A DNA stretch of 64,000 nucleotides from Peptococcaceae bacterium (lineage in GTDB: Bacteria > Bacillota > Desulfitobacteriia > Desulfitobacteriales > Syntrophobotulaceae). The DNA is taken from NCBI GenBank assembly GCA_012517475.1, contig JAAYUV010000008.1:1-64000 (forward strand), given 5' to 3'. Position numbers and translations under genes: made by a program. The notes beneath the pieces were generated by a model. That model made no database searches. It was not told where the DNA came from and saw only the letters and a list, made by a program, of their open reading frames with translations. This document shows, one piece after another, positions 52,394-62,500 of this stretch (position 1 is its first letter; each line of letters starts with the position of its first letter).

Positions 52394-53731
52394 ATGGCAA
52401 ACAGGAAAAATAATTGGAAAAAGGAACAAATTCTATATTACAAAGAAAAAATATTGTTGGCTTTTCTTATTTTAACTGAGCTTGTTGTAGGTTCTCTCAT
52501 GAGGAACAATGTTTTATGGGTAATTTTTTTGCTTGTGAACACAATTGTCTTTTTGGCAATTTACAGTTTTTTGGAGAAGAAGGCAATACCTCATAACCCG
52601 CTGCGACGGGCGGATCTCAGTGTTAAGATCGCACATGAGACACTTCCCTATTTGAGAAGAGGTCTAAATGAACAAAATGCCGAAGCCATTGCCAATATTA
52701 TTCTGGAGATAGCCCAGGTAGCTGCCGTATCCATAACGGATTGCGAGAAGCAGCTCGCGTATATCGGGGCAGGTTGTGACAGGCATCATCCCGGTGATAA
52801 GATTCTTACCGAAGCCACCCGGGAAGTTATCCGGACGAGCAACTACAAAATTGTGCAGACCCAACAGGAATTAAACTGTCCTTTATCAAATAACTGCAAC
52901 TGCCCTTTAGCGGCAGCGGTTATTGTACCTCTTGTTTGCAGGGGAAATGTGGTTGGAACTTTTAAGCTGTATGAAACAAAAGACGGTAAAATATCTCCGG
53001 ATTTGATCAGGCTTGCCATAGGGATGGGACAAATTCTAAGTCTTCAGGTGGAACTTGCCGAATTGGATCATCAGGCTAATTTAGTGACTGAAGCAAAATT
53101 GGATGCGCTGCAGGCTCAAATCAATCCCCACTTCTTTTTTAATGTGATGAATACGATTATTGCCACAAGCCGTTCCAATCCGAATCGGGCCCGCAGATTG
53201 CTGATTCATCTTGCTGAATTTTTCCGCAGGGCGCTTAAGTCCAAAGGGGCTCTTATTTCACTGAAAGAAGAGATGGAATTTGTGAATACGTATCTTGTCT
53301 TGGAAAAAGCCCGGTTTGGGAGGAAACTAAAAATCAAGTCCGAGATCCCAAGGGATCTTTTGGATGCAGAAGTTCCGCGATTAAGTATCCAACCCTTAGT
53401 CGAAAATGCTGTAAAGCATGGTATAACCCCTCTGTTGACAAGCGGTACCGTAGTCATCCGTGTGGACCGGGTTGAGTCGGAAAACGGGGACGTAGAACTT
53501 GTGGTCGAAATCATAGATGACGGTATGGGGATCGAAGAAGAAAGACTGAAAGATGTTCTTTTGCCGGGTGTCGGATCCGGTAACGGGGTTGGGCTGGCCA
53601 ATGTTCATGCCCGACTGCAGGGACTTTACGGAGAAGATTTTGGTTTAAAAATTCAGAGCGAACATGGGGAGGGTACTACTGTGACGATGAGGCTCCCCTA
53701 TTCGCGGGTGATCAGGGAAGAGGCTTCCTAA
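52394..53731 (+). CDS. LytS-like sensor histidine kinase with GAF-type Cys-rich domain
   Basis: A 445-residue kinase with two N-terminal membrane helices (about 20-62), a GAF-like domain (about 85-230) carrying Cys residues (DCEKQ, GAGC, CPLSNNCNCPL), and a His_kinase/HATPase part with INPHFFFNVMNTI (phospho-His), VENAVKHG and DDGMGI. LytS itself has more membrane helices. The Cys set could bind metal or a cofactor. No LytR-type response regulator lies next to it, so its partner is elsewhere. The GntR/RCK_C gene upstream is in the same direction and probably the same operon. Confidence 0.8.
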   Translation: MANRKNNWKKEQILYYKEKILLAFLILTELVVGSLMRNNVLWVIFLLVNTIVFLAIYSFLEKKAIPHNPLRRADLSVKIAHETLPYLRRGLNEQNAEAIANIILEIAQVAAVSITDCEKQLAYIGAGCDRHHPGDKILTEATREVIRTSNYKIVQTQQELNCPLSNNCNCPLAAAVIVPLVCRGNVVGTFKLYETKDGKISPDLIRLAIGMGQILSLQVELAELDHQANLVTEAKLDALQAQINPHFFFNVMNTIIATSRSNPNRARRLLIHLAEFFRRALKSKGALISLKEEMEFVNTYLVLEKARFGRKLKIKSEIPRDLLDAEVPRLSIQPLVENAVKHGITPLLTSGTVVIRVDRVESENGDVELVVEIIDDGMGIEEERLKDVLLPGVGSGNGVGLANVHARLQGLYGEDFGLKIQSEHGEGTTVTMRLPYSRVIREEAS

Positions 53732-53765
53732 AATAAGCTATTGAATGGTAAGGTGCTGATAATCA

Positions 53766-54125
53766 ATGTTTCCCGGTGTTGATATTATTGAAATTTCCAG
53801 ATTTGATGAAGCCTGCAGCAGGCATCCCGGCTTACTGGCAAGGCTTTTTACCCCAAGAGAGCTGGAGTCCTGCAAAGATAGGGATATCCGTTCTTTGGCA
53901 GTAAGGTTTGCAGGTAAAGAAGCCATTCTTAAAGCTTTTGGTACCGGTTTAAAAGGTTTATCCTGGCAGGATATCGAAATTTTGAACGATAAAACCGGAG
54001 AACCAATTGTTTTTCTAAGTGAAAAGGCCCAAATTATTGCCGAATCCAGGGGAGGAAGGGTAATAAGAATAAGCCTTTCTCATAGCAGGGATAATGCAGT
54101 TGCCTTTGCCATTTTAACCCCTTAG
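53766..54125 (+). CDS. acpS: Holo-[acyl-carrier-protein] synthase
   Basis: A 119-residue AcpS-type phosphopantetheinyl transferase that activates acyl carrier protein. Motifs: GVDIIEISRF (metal-binding Asp) and RFAGKEAILKAFGTG. The length is normal. It starts 35 bp after the kinase gene and precedes nnrD and alr, the arrangement seen in Bacillus. Confidence 0.9.
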   Translation: MFPGVDIIEISRFDEACSRHPGLLARLFTPRELESCKDRDIRSLAVRFAGKEAILKAFGTGLKGLSWQDIEILNDKTGEPIVFLSEKAQIIAESRGGRVIRISLSHSRDNAVAFAILTP

Positions 54126-54208
54126 GGTATTTCTTTTTATTTCCAAAGAGTCTAAACTATAATATAAATGAAAAAATGACCAAGAAAATAGCCGGGGAGG
54201 AAGACTAT

Positions 54209-55777
54209 ATGCGTGTTGTAAGCGCAGGACAAATGCGAAGCATTGATTCCAACGCAATAAACAACTTTGGAATACCAGGGATTGTACTGATGGAAAATGC
54301 GGCCTTGGCTGTAGTCAGGGAAATTTTGAATATCTTATTCCAGGGGGAAAAGCGAAGTCTCCGGGGACAAAAAGCAGTAATTCTGGCTGGGAAAGGGAAT
54401 AACGGCGGTGATGGATTTGCCGTTGCCAGGCATTTGAGTATTTTAGGGATGGAGGTCAACTTATTTCTCTTTGCAAATCCCGGAGATCTGACGGGTGATG
54501 CCAAGTTGAATTTCGAACTCTATCAAAAAATGGGCGGTAAAATTGTATTTGTTGAGGATGAGAAACAGATAAGATTGTTCAAGCTTGCTTTGATGCAGTC
54601 ACACATTGCTGTTGACGCCCTTTACGGCACCGGTTTCAAAGGTGAAGTTCCTGAAATCATGGCCGGTTTTATTGAAGATTTGAATAAAGCGGAATTACCG
54701 GTAGTTTGTGTAGACATTCCCAGCGGACTGGAGGCCGATACCGGAAGGGTCAATCATATCGCTGTCCGGGGAGATGTGACAGTTACCTTTGGATTGGCTA
54801 AACTGGGTCATTTCTTAGGAGAAGGTCCGATGTATACAGGGAAATTAGTCATTGATCAAATTTCTATTCCCGAGTACATATTCAATGAAGAGAAAGTTTT
54901 TGCCTATCTTTTAACAAACGAAGTCATTAAGCCGTTAATTCCGGTCAGACACCCCCAAGGACATAAAGGAACACATGGCAGGGCTGTGCTGATAGGCGGA
55001 TCGGTAGGGATGAGCGGCGCTATTATGCTGGCGGGACGGTCAGCCCAAAGATGCGGAACCGGGCTTTTACAAATTGTTGTGCCGGAGGCTATTGCCGAGA
55101 CGGTGGATTTAGGGGTAATGGAAGCAACAGTCTGGCCTGCCAAAGATTTTGAGATGTTGACAGGAAGTTCCTGGGCGCTGATTGCAGAAAGGCTGGAGGG
55201 CGCCAATGCCTGTGCTGTCGGACCGGGGCTTAAACAGACAGAATCATTCCTTTCTGTTATAAAAAACATCCTGAGTGAAACCGATATCCCTGTGATTTTG
55301 GATGCTGATGCCTTAAACCTCATTTCCCGAGAACCTGATCTTCTCAGCTTGCGAAAAGGCAAAGGCACCCTGATTCTCACTCCGCATCCGGGTGAAATGG
55401 CAAGGCTTTGCGGATGCTCTATTGCCGATGTACAGGAAAACAGAATGAAACTGGCCGTATCAAAAGCGCTGGAATGGGGCGCCATCGTCGTGTTAAAGGG
55501 TGCAGGTACAATCGTTGCTTCTCCTGACGGCAGGGTATTCTTAAATGCAACCGGGAACGCAGGCTTAGGGTCAGGGGGAACCGGGGATGTTCTTACAGGC
55601 TGTATTCTGTCATGGGTGGCACAAGGGGTTCCGCCGCTGGGGGCTGCCTGTATGGGTGTTTATCTGCATGGGAAAGCTGCTGACCTGTTAAAAGATCAAT
55701 ATGGCTTATCGGGATATACTGCATCGGAAGTAGCCGATCATCTTCCGAAGGTCAGAAAAGAAATAGAGGAGTCTTAA
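54209..55777 (+). CDS. nnr: Bifunctional NAD(P)H-hydrate epimerase/dehydratase
   Basis: A 522-residue protein repairing hydrated NADH and NADPH. The N-terminal epimerase (YjeF_N, about 1-210) has VILAGKGNNGGDGFAVARHL and VDALYGTGF; the C-terminal ADP-dependent dehydratase (ribokinase-like, about 225-515) has HKGTHGRAVLIGGS, LTPHPGEMARL and GNAGLGSGGTGDVLTG. The ATG at 54209 (MRVVSAGQM) has GGGGAGG 9 bp upstream; the upstream in-frame codons add an unlikely extension. It lies between acpS and alr. Confidence 0.9.
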   Translation: MRVVSAGQMRSIDSNAINNFGIPGIVLMENAALAVVREILNILFQGEKRSLRGQKAVILAGKGNNGGDGFAVARHLSILGMEVNLFLFANPGDLTGDAKLNFELYQKMGGKIVFVEDEKQIRLFKLALMQSHIAVDALYGTGFKGEVPEIMAGFIEDLNKAELPVVCVDIPSGLEADTGRVNHIAVRGDVTVTFGLAKLGHFLGEGPMYTGKLVIDQISIPEYIFNEEKVFAYLLTNEVIKPLIPVRHPQGHKGTHGRAVLIGGSVGMSGAIMLAGRSAQRCGTGLLQIVVPEAIAETVDLGVMEATVWPAKDFEMLTGSSWALIAERLEGANACAVGPGLKQTESFLSVIKNILSETDIPVILDADALNLISREPDLLSLRKGKGTLILTPHPGEMARLCGCSIADVQENRMKLAVSKALEWGAIVVLKGAGTIVASPDGRVFLNATGNAGLGSGGTGDVLTGCILSWVAQGVPPLGAACMGVYLHGKAADLLKDQYGLSGYTASEVADHLPKVRKEIEES

Positions 55778-55793
55778 TTGGAGGAATTAAAAA

Positions 55794-56909
55794 ATGAACC
55801 ATTTCCGTCCGGTATGGGCAGAAGTTAATCTAGGGGCTTTAAAGCGGAATCTGGAGCGGATTAAAAAATATACAAACAGTGAGATCATGCCTATAGTAAA
55901 AGCAGATGCCTATGGTCACGGTGCGGTGGAAGTTGTTCGCGCTCTTAAGGACGAAGGGGTTAACCGGTTTGGAGTTGCTTTTTTAGAAGAGGCGTTAATA
56001 TTAAGAAAGCATTTTCAGGATATTGAGATATTGGTCATTGGCCCGACCTTACCGGAGTATTCGGAAATCCTTGTCAAAGAGAGTATTACGCCGGAAATAT
56101 TCCAAACAGTTCAGGCCGAGGCCCTATCAGCAGCTGCTATCCAATTGAATAAGACGGCCAAGGTGCATCTGAAAATTGATACAGGAATGGGGAGAATTGG
56201 TTTTCGTGAAAGTGATTTTCATGATATTGTAAAAATTGCTTCCCTTCCGGGGTTGTATATAGAAGGAATCTACACTCATTTAGCCACGGCGGACAGTGCA
56301 GACTTATCCTATACCTACAAGCAATTGCAAACATTTGATCAACTTTATGAGAAGTTATGTGCACGGGGCATAAAGATTCCGTTCAGGCATACCGCTAATT
56401 CTCCTGCGCTGATTCAAGTTCCGCAAAGCCATTATGAACTTTGCAGACCCGGAATCATACTCTATGGTTGTTTTCCCCTGGATCATCAGAAAAATGAAGC
56501 CGGATTTGAGCCTGTGATGTCTTTGAAGACACAAATAGCACACCTGAAAACAGTGGAAAAAGGTCAAAGCATTGGATATGGGCGAACTTTTATTGCCGCC
56601 TGGCCAACTGATGTGGCAACATTACCCATTGGGTACGCCGATGGTCTTCGCCGCTCCTTGTCCAATGGATGGGAAGTTCTGGTTAATGGAAAAAGAGCTG
56701 TAATCATTGGAAGGATCTGCATGGATCAAACCATGGTGGACGTAACCGGGATCAACGGAGTGAAAGTAGGGGATGAGGTTACGATCATTGGTCAAAACGG
56801 GGACGAAATAATTGACGCGGAACAGATGGCCCGTGCCTTGGGAACAATCAGCTATGAAGTTCTCTGCGGAATAAGCAAACGGGTTCCGCGGGTTTATGTA
56901 AATCAGTAA
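55794..56909 (+). CDS. alr: Alanine racemase
   Basis: A 371-residue fold-type III PLP enzyme giving D-alanine for peptidoglycan and for teichoic acid D-alanylation. PLP Lys36 is in VKADAYGHG; the second catalytic base is the Tyr in IGYGRTFIA, with IGYADGLRR beyond it and ICMDQTMVDV near the C-terminus. The ATG follows GGAGG. It lies 16 bp after nnrD. A terminator follows. Confidence 0.92.
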   Translation: MNHFRPVWAEVNLGALKRNLERIKKYTNSEIMPIVKADAYGHGAVEVVRALKDEGVNRFGVAFLEEALILRKHFQDIEILVIGPTLPEYSEILVKESITPEIFQTVQAEALSAAAIQLNKTAKVHLKIDTGMGRIGFRESDFHDIVKIASLPGLYIEGIYTHLATADSADLSYTYKQLQTFDQLYEKLCARGIKIPFRHTANSPALIQVPQSHYELCRPGIILYGCFPLDHQKNEAGFEPVMSLKTQIAHLKTVEKGQSIGYGRTFIAAWPTDVATLPIGYADGLRRSLSNGWEVLVNGKRAVIIGRICMDQTMVDVTGINGVKVGDEVTIIGQNGDEIIDAEQMARALGTISYEVLCGISKRVPRVYVNQ

Positions 56910-56959
56910 AGCAGCGCGATATGTGGAGTGTTCAAATATAAAGCTGTATCCTTATATTG

Positions 56960-56987
56960 GTCCTTCCGGTTTTCCGGGGGACTTTTT
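56960..56987 (+). terminator. Terminator of the acpS-nnr-alr unit
   Basis: Stem GTCC..CCGG/CCGG.GGAC with a 4-nt loop and TTTTT (56960-56987). Confidence 0.75.
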
Positions 56988-57142
56988 ATATTAATATTTA
57001 AGGGTTAACACTTTTGTTTGTTGTTATGCACATTGTATACATTGGGGAAGTTAGTTGAAAAAAGGCCGGAACCCGTTGAAAGTTAGAAATTTTTTACTTA
57101 AAATTAAAAATGTTACAAATCTTCTGAAGGGTGTGTAGCTTA

Positions 57143-58783
57143 ATGGGTGTATGGCTAAAAGCCAACGATGTGCTGGGTACGGTTAATCGCGGGAACCCGG
57201 CCGAATCCGGTCTGTGTACTTTGTGCCGGGCCGATTGTCAGGGGAAGTGTGAAACTTTTCTCTCCAGCATGAGGGGGAGAAAGATGCTCTATCCCCGTGA
57301 TTTTGGAACTGTAACCGCTGGCAGTGACAACATTACCCACGTAGGGATTTCTTACAATTCCCTGCGTATTCAAGGGTATAATTATGGAGCCAACGGGGTT
57401 CCCCAGGGTCTATCCAGGGATCCTGACGACTGTATTTTCCCGAATGTCAGTCTTGAGACGGAATTTGGAAGTACAGTAAAGACTAAGGCTAGGGTGCCGA
57501 TCATGACAGGTGCCCTTGGGTCGACTTTTATTGCCGCCAAGTATTGGGAATCATTCTCTATTGGAGCTGCCTTGGTAGGTTTCCCTATTGTGGTTGGGGA
57601 AAATGTTGTTGGTATTGACAAGCAGGCAGTTATTGAAAACGGCAAAATTATCAAGGCGCCGGAACTGGACCGCCGCATTAATACTTTCCTCAAATATTAT
57701 GATGGTTATGGGGCGATCATCGTTCAAATGAACGTTGAAGATACCCGGAACGGGGTAGCCGATTACGTCATTGAAAAGTATGGGGACAAAGTAATCATCG
57801 AACTCAAATGGGGACAAGGAGCAAAAGACATAGGCGGAGAGATTCAGGTTGCAGATCTGGATTACGCCATATTCCTTAAAAACAGGGGTTATGTAGTTGA
57901 TCCTGATCCCACCAAACCGGAAGTACAATATGCTTTTAGATCCGGGGCTATCAGATCTTTTGCCCGCCACAGCCGTCTGGGCTATACGGATCTCTCCAGT
58001 TATGATCAGGTTAAAGAATCCTTCATAAATGCCGTTGAAGGCTTGCGCAGCAAAGGGTATAAGAGAATTACCCTTAAAACAGGCTCTTATGGAATGGAAG
58101 CTTTGGCATTGGCCATGAAACTGGCAACTGAGACCAAGCTTGACTTATTGACCATTGACGGTTCCGGCGGCGGTACAGGCATGAGTCCCTGGAATATGAT
58201 GGAGACTTGGGGTGTTCCTTCGCTTCTTCTTCATGCCAAGGCTTATGAATATGCCAAAACTTTAGCTGCCAAAGGTTCAAAAGTTGTTGACCTCGCATTT
58301 GCAGGAGGACTGGCCAGAGAGGATCATATCTTTAAGGCTTTGGCATTGGGTGCTCCATATACCAAATTGGTTTGTATGGGAAGGGCCCTCATGATTCCGG
58401 GCTTCCTCGGTGCCAATATTGAAGGCGTTCTCAAGCCCGAACGCAAGGCGGCGGTAAATGGTAACTGGGATGATCTTCCTAAGGCAGTCAGTGAAATTGG
58501 GTTAAACCCCGAGGAAATTTTCGCGGGTTATTATGATGTCCAGAAGAAGATCGGGGCAGACGAAATGAAAAATATCCCGTTCGGTGCAATTGCAGTCTGG
58601 ACCTTGTCGGATAAACTGGCCGCAGGATTACAGCAGTTAATGGCCGGAGCCCGGAAGTTTTCCCTGTCGGAGATCACCAGAGAAGAATTGGCATCAGGGA
58701 ACAGGGAAACTGAAAGAGAAACCGGGATTCCGTTTATTACCGATGTTCAGGACGAAATAGCCAGAAAGATACTTGCCACCTAA
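57143..58783 (+). CDS. Glutamate-synthase-like FMN-binding protein with N-terminal [4Fe-4S] motif
   Basis: A 546-residue protein matching the FMN-binding, TIM-barrel synthase domain of GltB, with GSYGMEALALAMKLA, DGSGGGTGMSPW and LAFAGGLAREDHIFKALALGA. It lacks the glutaminase domain and the GltB [3Fe-4S] Cys set. The N-terminus has CTLCRADCQGKC (about residues 24-35), which fits a [4Fe-4S] cluster. It may be an archaeal-type or ferredoxin-linked glutamate-synthase relative, or act on another substrate. The ATG at 57143 has GAAGGG about 11 bp upstream; a GTG at 57131 is less likely. A terminator separates it from gltB. Confidence 0.75.
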   Translation: MGVWLKANDVLGTVNRGNPAESGLCTLCRADCQGKCETFLSSMRGRKMLYPRDFGTVTAGSDNITHVGISYNSLRIQGYNYGANGVPQGLSRDPDDCIFPNVSLETEFGSTVKTKARVPIMTGALGSTFIAAKYWESFSIGAALVGFPIVVGENVVGIDKQAVIENGKIIKAPELDRRINTFLKYYDGYGAIIVQMNVEDTRNGVADYVIEKYGDKVIIELKWGQGAKDIGGEIQVADLDYAIFLKNRGYVVDPDPTKPEVQYAFRSGAIRSFARHSRLGYTDLSSYDQVKESFINAVEGLRSKGYKRITLKTGSYGMEALALAMKLATETKLDLLTIDGSGGGTGMSPWNMMETWGVPSLLLHAKAYEYAKTLAAKGSKVVDLAFAGGLAREDHIFKALALGAPYTKLVCMGRALMIPGFLGANIEGVLKPERKAAVNGNWDDLPKAVSEIGLNPEEIFAGYYDVQKKIGADEMKNIPFGAIAVWTLSDKLAAGLQQLMAGARKFSLSEITREELASGNRETERETGIPFITDVQDEIARKILAT

Positions 58784-58848
58784 AATTGTTATATAATAAG
58801 AGCTTATATACAAATCTTTTATAAAAGATTAAAAATTATCTATTTAAA

Positions 58849-58893
58849 CAAGTCCACTAATCATATTATTTATGATTGTGGATTTGTTTTTTT
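58849..58893 (+). terminator. Terminator before the gltB region
   Basis: Stem CAAGTCCACTAATCATA with TATGATTGTGGATTTG (58849-58865 with 58871-58886; G-T pairs and one bulge) and a T tract. Confidence 0.7.
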
Positions 58894-59535
58894 ATAGATA
58901 TGAACCGTTTCTTTCGACTTGTTTTGACAAACTTTTATCTTTCTGCTTGATAGGCATAATATACTATTTTTTTTATATTTGGGAATACAGTTGGAGACAT
59001 TTTTTTAGGGTGTTTAATCACATTGTCAATTTAAATTCAAAAATCTTATGATTTTTTATAAGCGCGGTTTAATTATCAAATAGAAGATACTGAATTTGTT
59101 TAAAATCATTAACTTTTATATTTGTTTCTGTTATTCGTTTAAAATATGGCTGGTAATAAAAATGATTTATAACCTGTCCTTTTTAACGGTTTGCTATATT
59201 ATTGCATAAATACAAAAAGATTTGGTCTTTTCATTATTCAGGAAAGATAATACAATAGATAAGTAAGATTTTTAGCAAGAATACATTATATTTAAAAAAT
59301 TATGCTTAATATTTTATGAAAGTATGTTAAAATTTAAGTCGGTGTATGTGATTTTTTTTTCTGAAGGGGCAATTATCTTTTAACCCGGGTGTTTGATATA
59401 GATAACTGGGTCAACTTTCTGGAGGGGGGAGATTTTTGTTTACAGTCGAAAAGCCTTGCTTAAGGACAAGAGGGCAGTAATGCTATGAAGCAAATACAGC
59501 ATAATGTGTAATCTCCAACAAAGGGTGTGTAATAT
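58894..59535. other. Long AT-rich region upstream of gltB
   Basis: About 640 bp with no gene and no clear terminator. It presumably contains the gltB promoter and leader. A short inverted repeat (ATGCT ... AGCAT) lies at about 59478-59500. No consensus promoter could be assigned with confidence. Confidence 0.4.
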
Positions 59536-62500
59536 ATGGAAAACTATTTATTGCCAAAAAAACAAGGTCTTTATGATCCGGCATTTGAACATGATGCCTG
59601 CGGAATGGGATTTGTCGTAAACATCAAAGGTGAAAAATCTCACGATATTATTGATGAGGCTTTAACCGTTTTGGAAAACCTAAGCCACAGGGGCGCCAGC
59701 GGTGCGGATGAGCATACCGGCGACGGCGCAGGGATACTGATCCAGATCCCGCATGATTTTTTCAAGAGGGAATGCGAAGTTCTTGGGTTTGATTTGCCGG
59801 AAAAAGGCAGCTACGGTGTGGGAATGATTTTTGCCCACAGGTATGATGATTTCAGAAAAACCCAGATCCAAACCTTTGAAAAAATTGTTCAGGAGGAAGG
59901 CCAGAAGATTCTTGGCTGGAGGGAAGTACCTATTGATAAGACAACAATAGGTGAAACGGCGAAAGCTGCCATGCCTCGCTTTATCCAGGTATTTATTGAA
60001 AAAAATCCGGCTATCACGGATACATTGGATTTTGAAAGAAAACTGTACGTCATCAGGAAAAGAGCAGAAAAAACGATTGTTCCGATGTGTGAGGACAAAG
60101 GCGGTACTTTTTACGTATCCAGCCTTTCTTCTAAAACCATTGTATATAAAGGGATGCTCACGGCAGAACAGCTCAGGAGTTTTTATCTTGACCTTTCGGA
60201 CCTTGATTTTACTTCAGCGCTGGCCATGGTACATTCCAGATTCAGCACCAACACCTTCCCAAGTTGGGAAAGGGCGCATCCGAACAGGTATCTCGTTCAT
60301 AATGGTGAAATCAATACAATCAGAGGGAATGTCAACTGGATGAAAGCCAGACAGAAATGTATGAATTCACCCCTGTTTGATGATATTTCCAAAGTGTATC
60401 CCATTATTGATGAGGGCGGCAGCGACTCCGCAATGTTTGATAACAGTCTGGAATTTATTCACCTGGCAGGCAGGTCACTTCCTCATGCCGTCATGATGAT
60501 GATCCCGGAACCATGGGAAAAAAATGAACTCATGTCTGAGGAAAAAACTGAATTTTATCGGTTTAATAATTTTATCATGGAGCCTTGGGACGGCCCGGCT
60601 GCTATGGGGTTTACCGACGGCGTGGTTATTGGCGGCGTACTGGACAGGAACGGGCTCAGACCTTCACGGTATTATGTCACTAAGGATGATAAAGTTATCC
60701 TGGCTTCCGAAGTTGGCGTTCTTGATATCAAGCCTGAAAATGTGAAATATAAAGGCAGGCTGGAACCAGGAAAGATGCTTCTAATCGATACAGAGGCAAA
60801 GAGAATTATCTCGGATGAAGAAATCAAGAAAAACGTATCCACGGCCAACCCCTATCAAGAATGGAATTCCCGTCATATTGTCAAGCTTAGCGATCTGCCG
60901 GTAGTGGAAGAGAAGAAAGAACACGTAACAGAAAACCTTATCCAACAACAAAAAGCGTATGGTTATACTTTTGAGGATATCACGAAAACCATCCAACCCA
61001 TGGCCATTAATGGTGATGACCCGGTAGGGGCTATGGGAATGGACGTACCATTGGCGGTTTTGTCTGAAAAACCTCAAATGTTGTATCTGTACTTTAAACA
61101 ACTCTTTGCTCAGGTTACGAATCCTCCGATTGACGGTATCAGGGAGGAAATTATCACTTCCGCCAGTATGCTTCTCGGAAATACCGGAAATCTGCTGGAT
61201 CCCGATCAGAAAGATGCCGCAGGCATTTTTCTAGAACATCCGATTCTTACCAATGAACAATTAAATACGATTAAGCACCTGAATAATGACAAATTCAGGG
61301 CCGTAACGATTTCCATCCTTTATAAAGTCTCAGAAGGGGCAAAAGCGATGGAAAAGGCTTTAGATAAAATATTCAGGCAAGCAGATAAAGCCATCAGCCA
61401 AGGCATGAATATTATCGTCCTTTCCGATAGGGGTATGAATGAGGAATTTGCGGCAATTCCGGCGCTTTTGGCATCCTCAGGACTGCATCACCATCTGATC
61501 AGAAAAGAAATCAGGACGAATGTAGGAATTGTTCTGGAATCAGGCGAAGCACGAGAAGTACATCATTTTTGCACATTGATCGGTTATGGTGTGACTGCCA
61601 TTAATCCTTATCTTGCCTATGATACAATTAAGGACCTGGCAGAAAAAGAGTTCCTCAATGGACTTAGTTATGAAGAGGGTAAAAAGAACTACATTAAAGC
61701 TTCTGTTAAAGGTATCCTAAAAGTACTGACCAAAATGGGTATTTCCACCATGAGAAGCTACCACGGAGCCCAAATATTTGAGGCCGTGGGTTTACGAAAA
61801 GAGCTTATCGATAAATATTTCACCCTGACACCATCCAGAGTGGAAGGGATAGGGCTTGAGGAAATTGCTATAGAAAATGAAATGCGCCATCACAGTGCCT
61901 TTGATGAAGATCCTCTTTTTGCCGATACGCTTGAAAGCGGAGGATGTTTCCAATGCAAGGATGACGGTGAAATCCACCTCTATAATCCTGAAACCATTTA
62001 CCTCTTGCAGAGAGCATGCCGGGAGGGTAATTACAATCTCTACAAGGAGTACTCCAGAAAGATCAATGATGAAGAATTATATACTTTAAGGAATCTCCTC
62101 GCTTTCAATTTCAATGCGGGAGACACTATTCCGATAGAGGAAGTTGAACCGGTTGACTCCATTGTTAAAAGATTTAAGACCGGAGCAATGTCCTATGGGT
62201 CTATCAGTAAGGAAGCACATGAATGTCTCGCCATTGCCATGAACAGACTGGGCGGCAAAAGCAATAGCGGTGAAGGCGGGGAGGACCCTGCTAGATTCAA
62301 GGTTTTGCCGAACGGTGACAAAGTAATCAGTGCGATAAAACAGGTAGCCTCCGGTCGTTTCGGAGTTACCAGCAATTATTTGGTGAATGCGGAAGAAATA
62401 CAGATCAAAATGGCACAAGGGGCAAAACCCGGTGAAGGGGGTCAGCTCCCCGGACGCAAGGTTTACCCCGCGATTGCAAAGGTAAGGCATTCAACCCCGG

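Noticed and set aside
59340-59535. ANTAR-type leader in front of gltB
   Set aside because: No terminator and no A1/G4 hexaloop hairpin with a solid stem was found, unlike amt.
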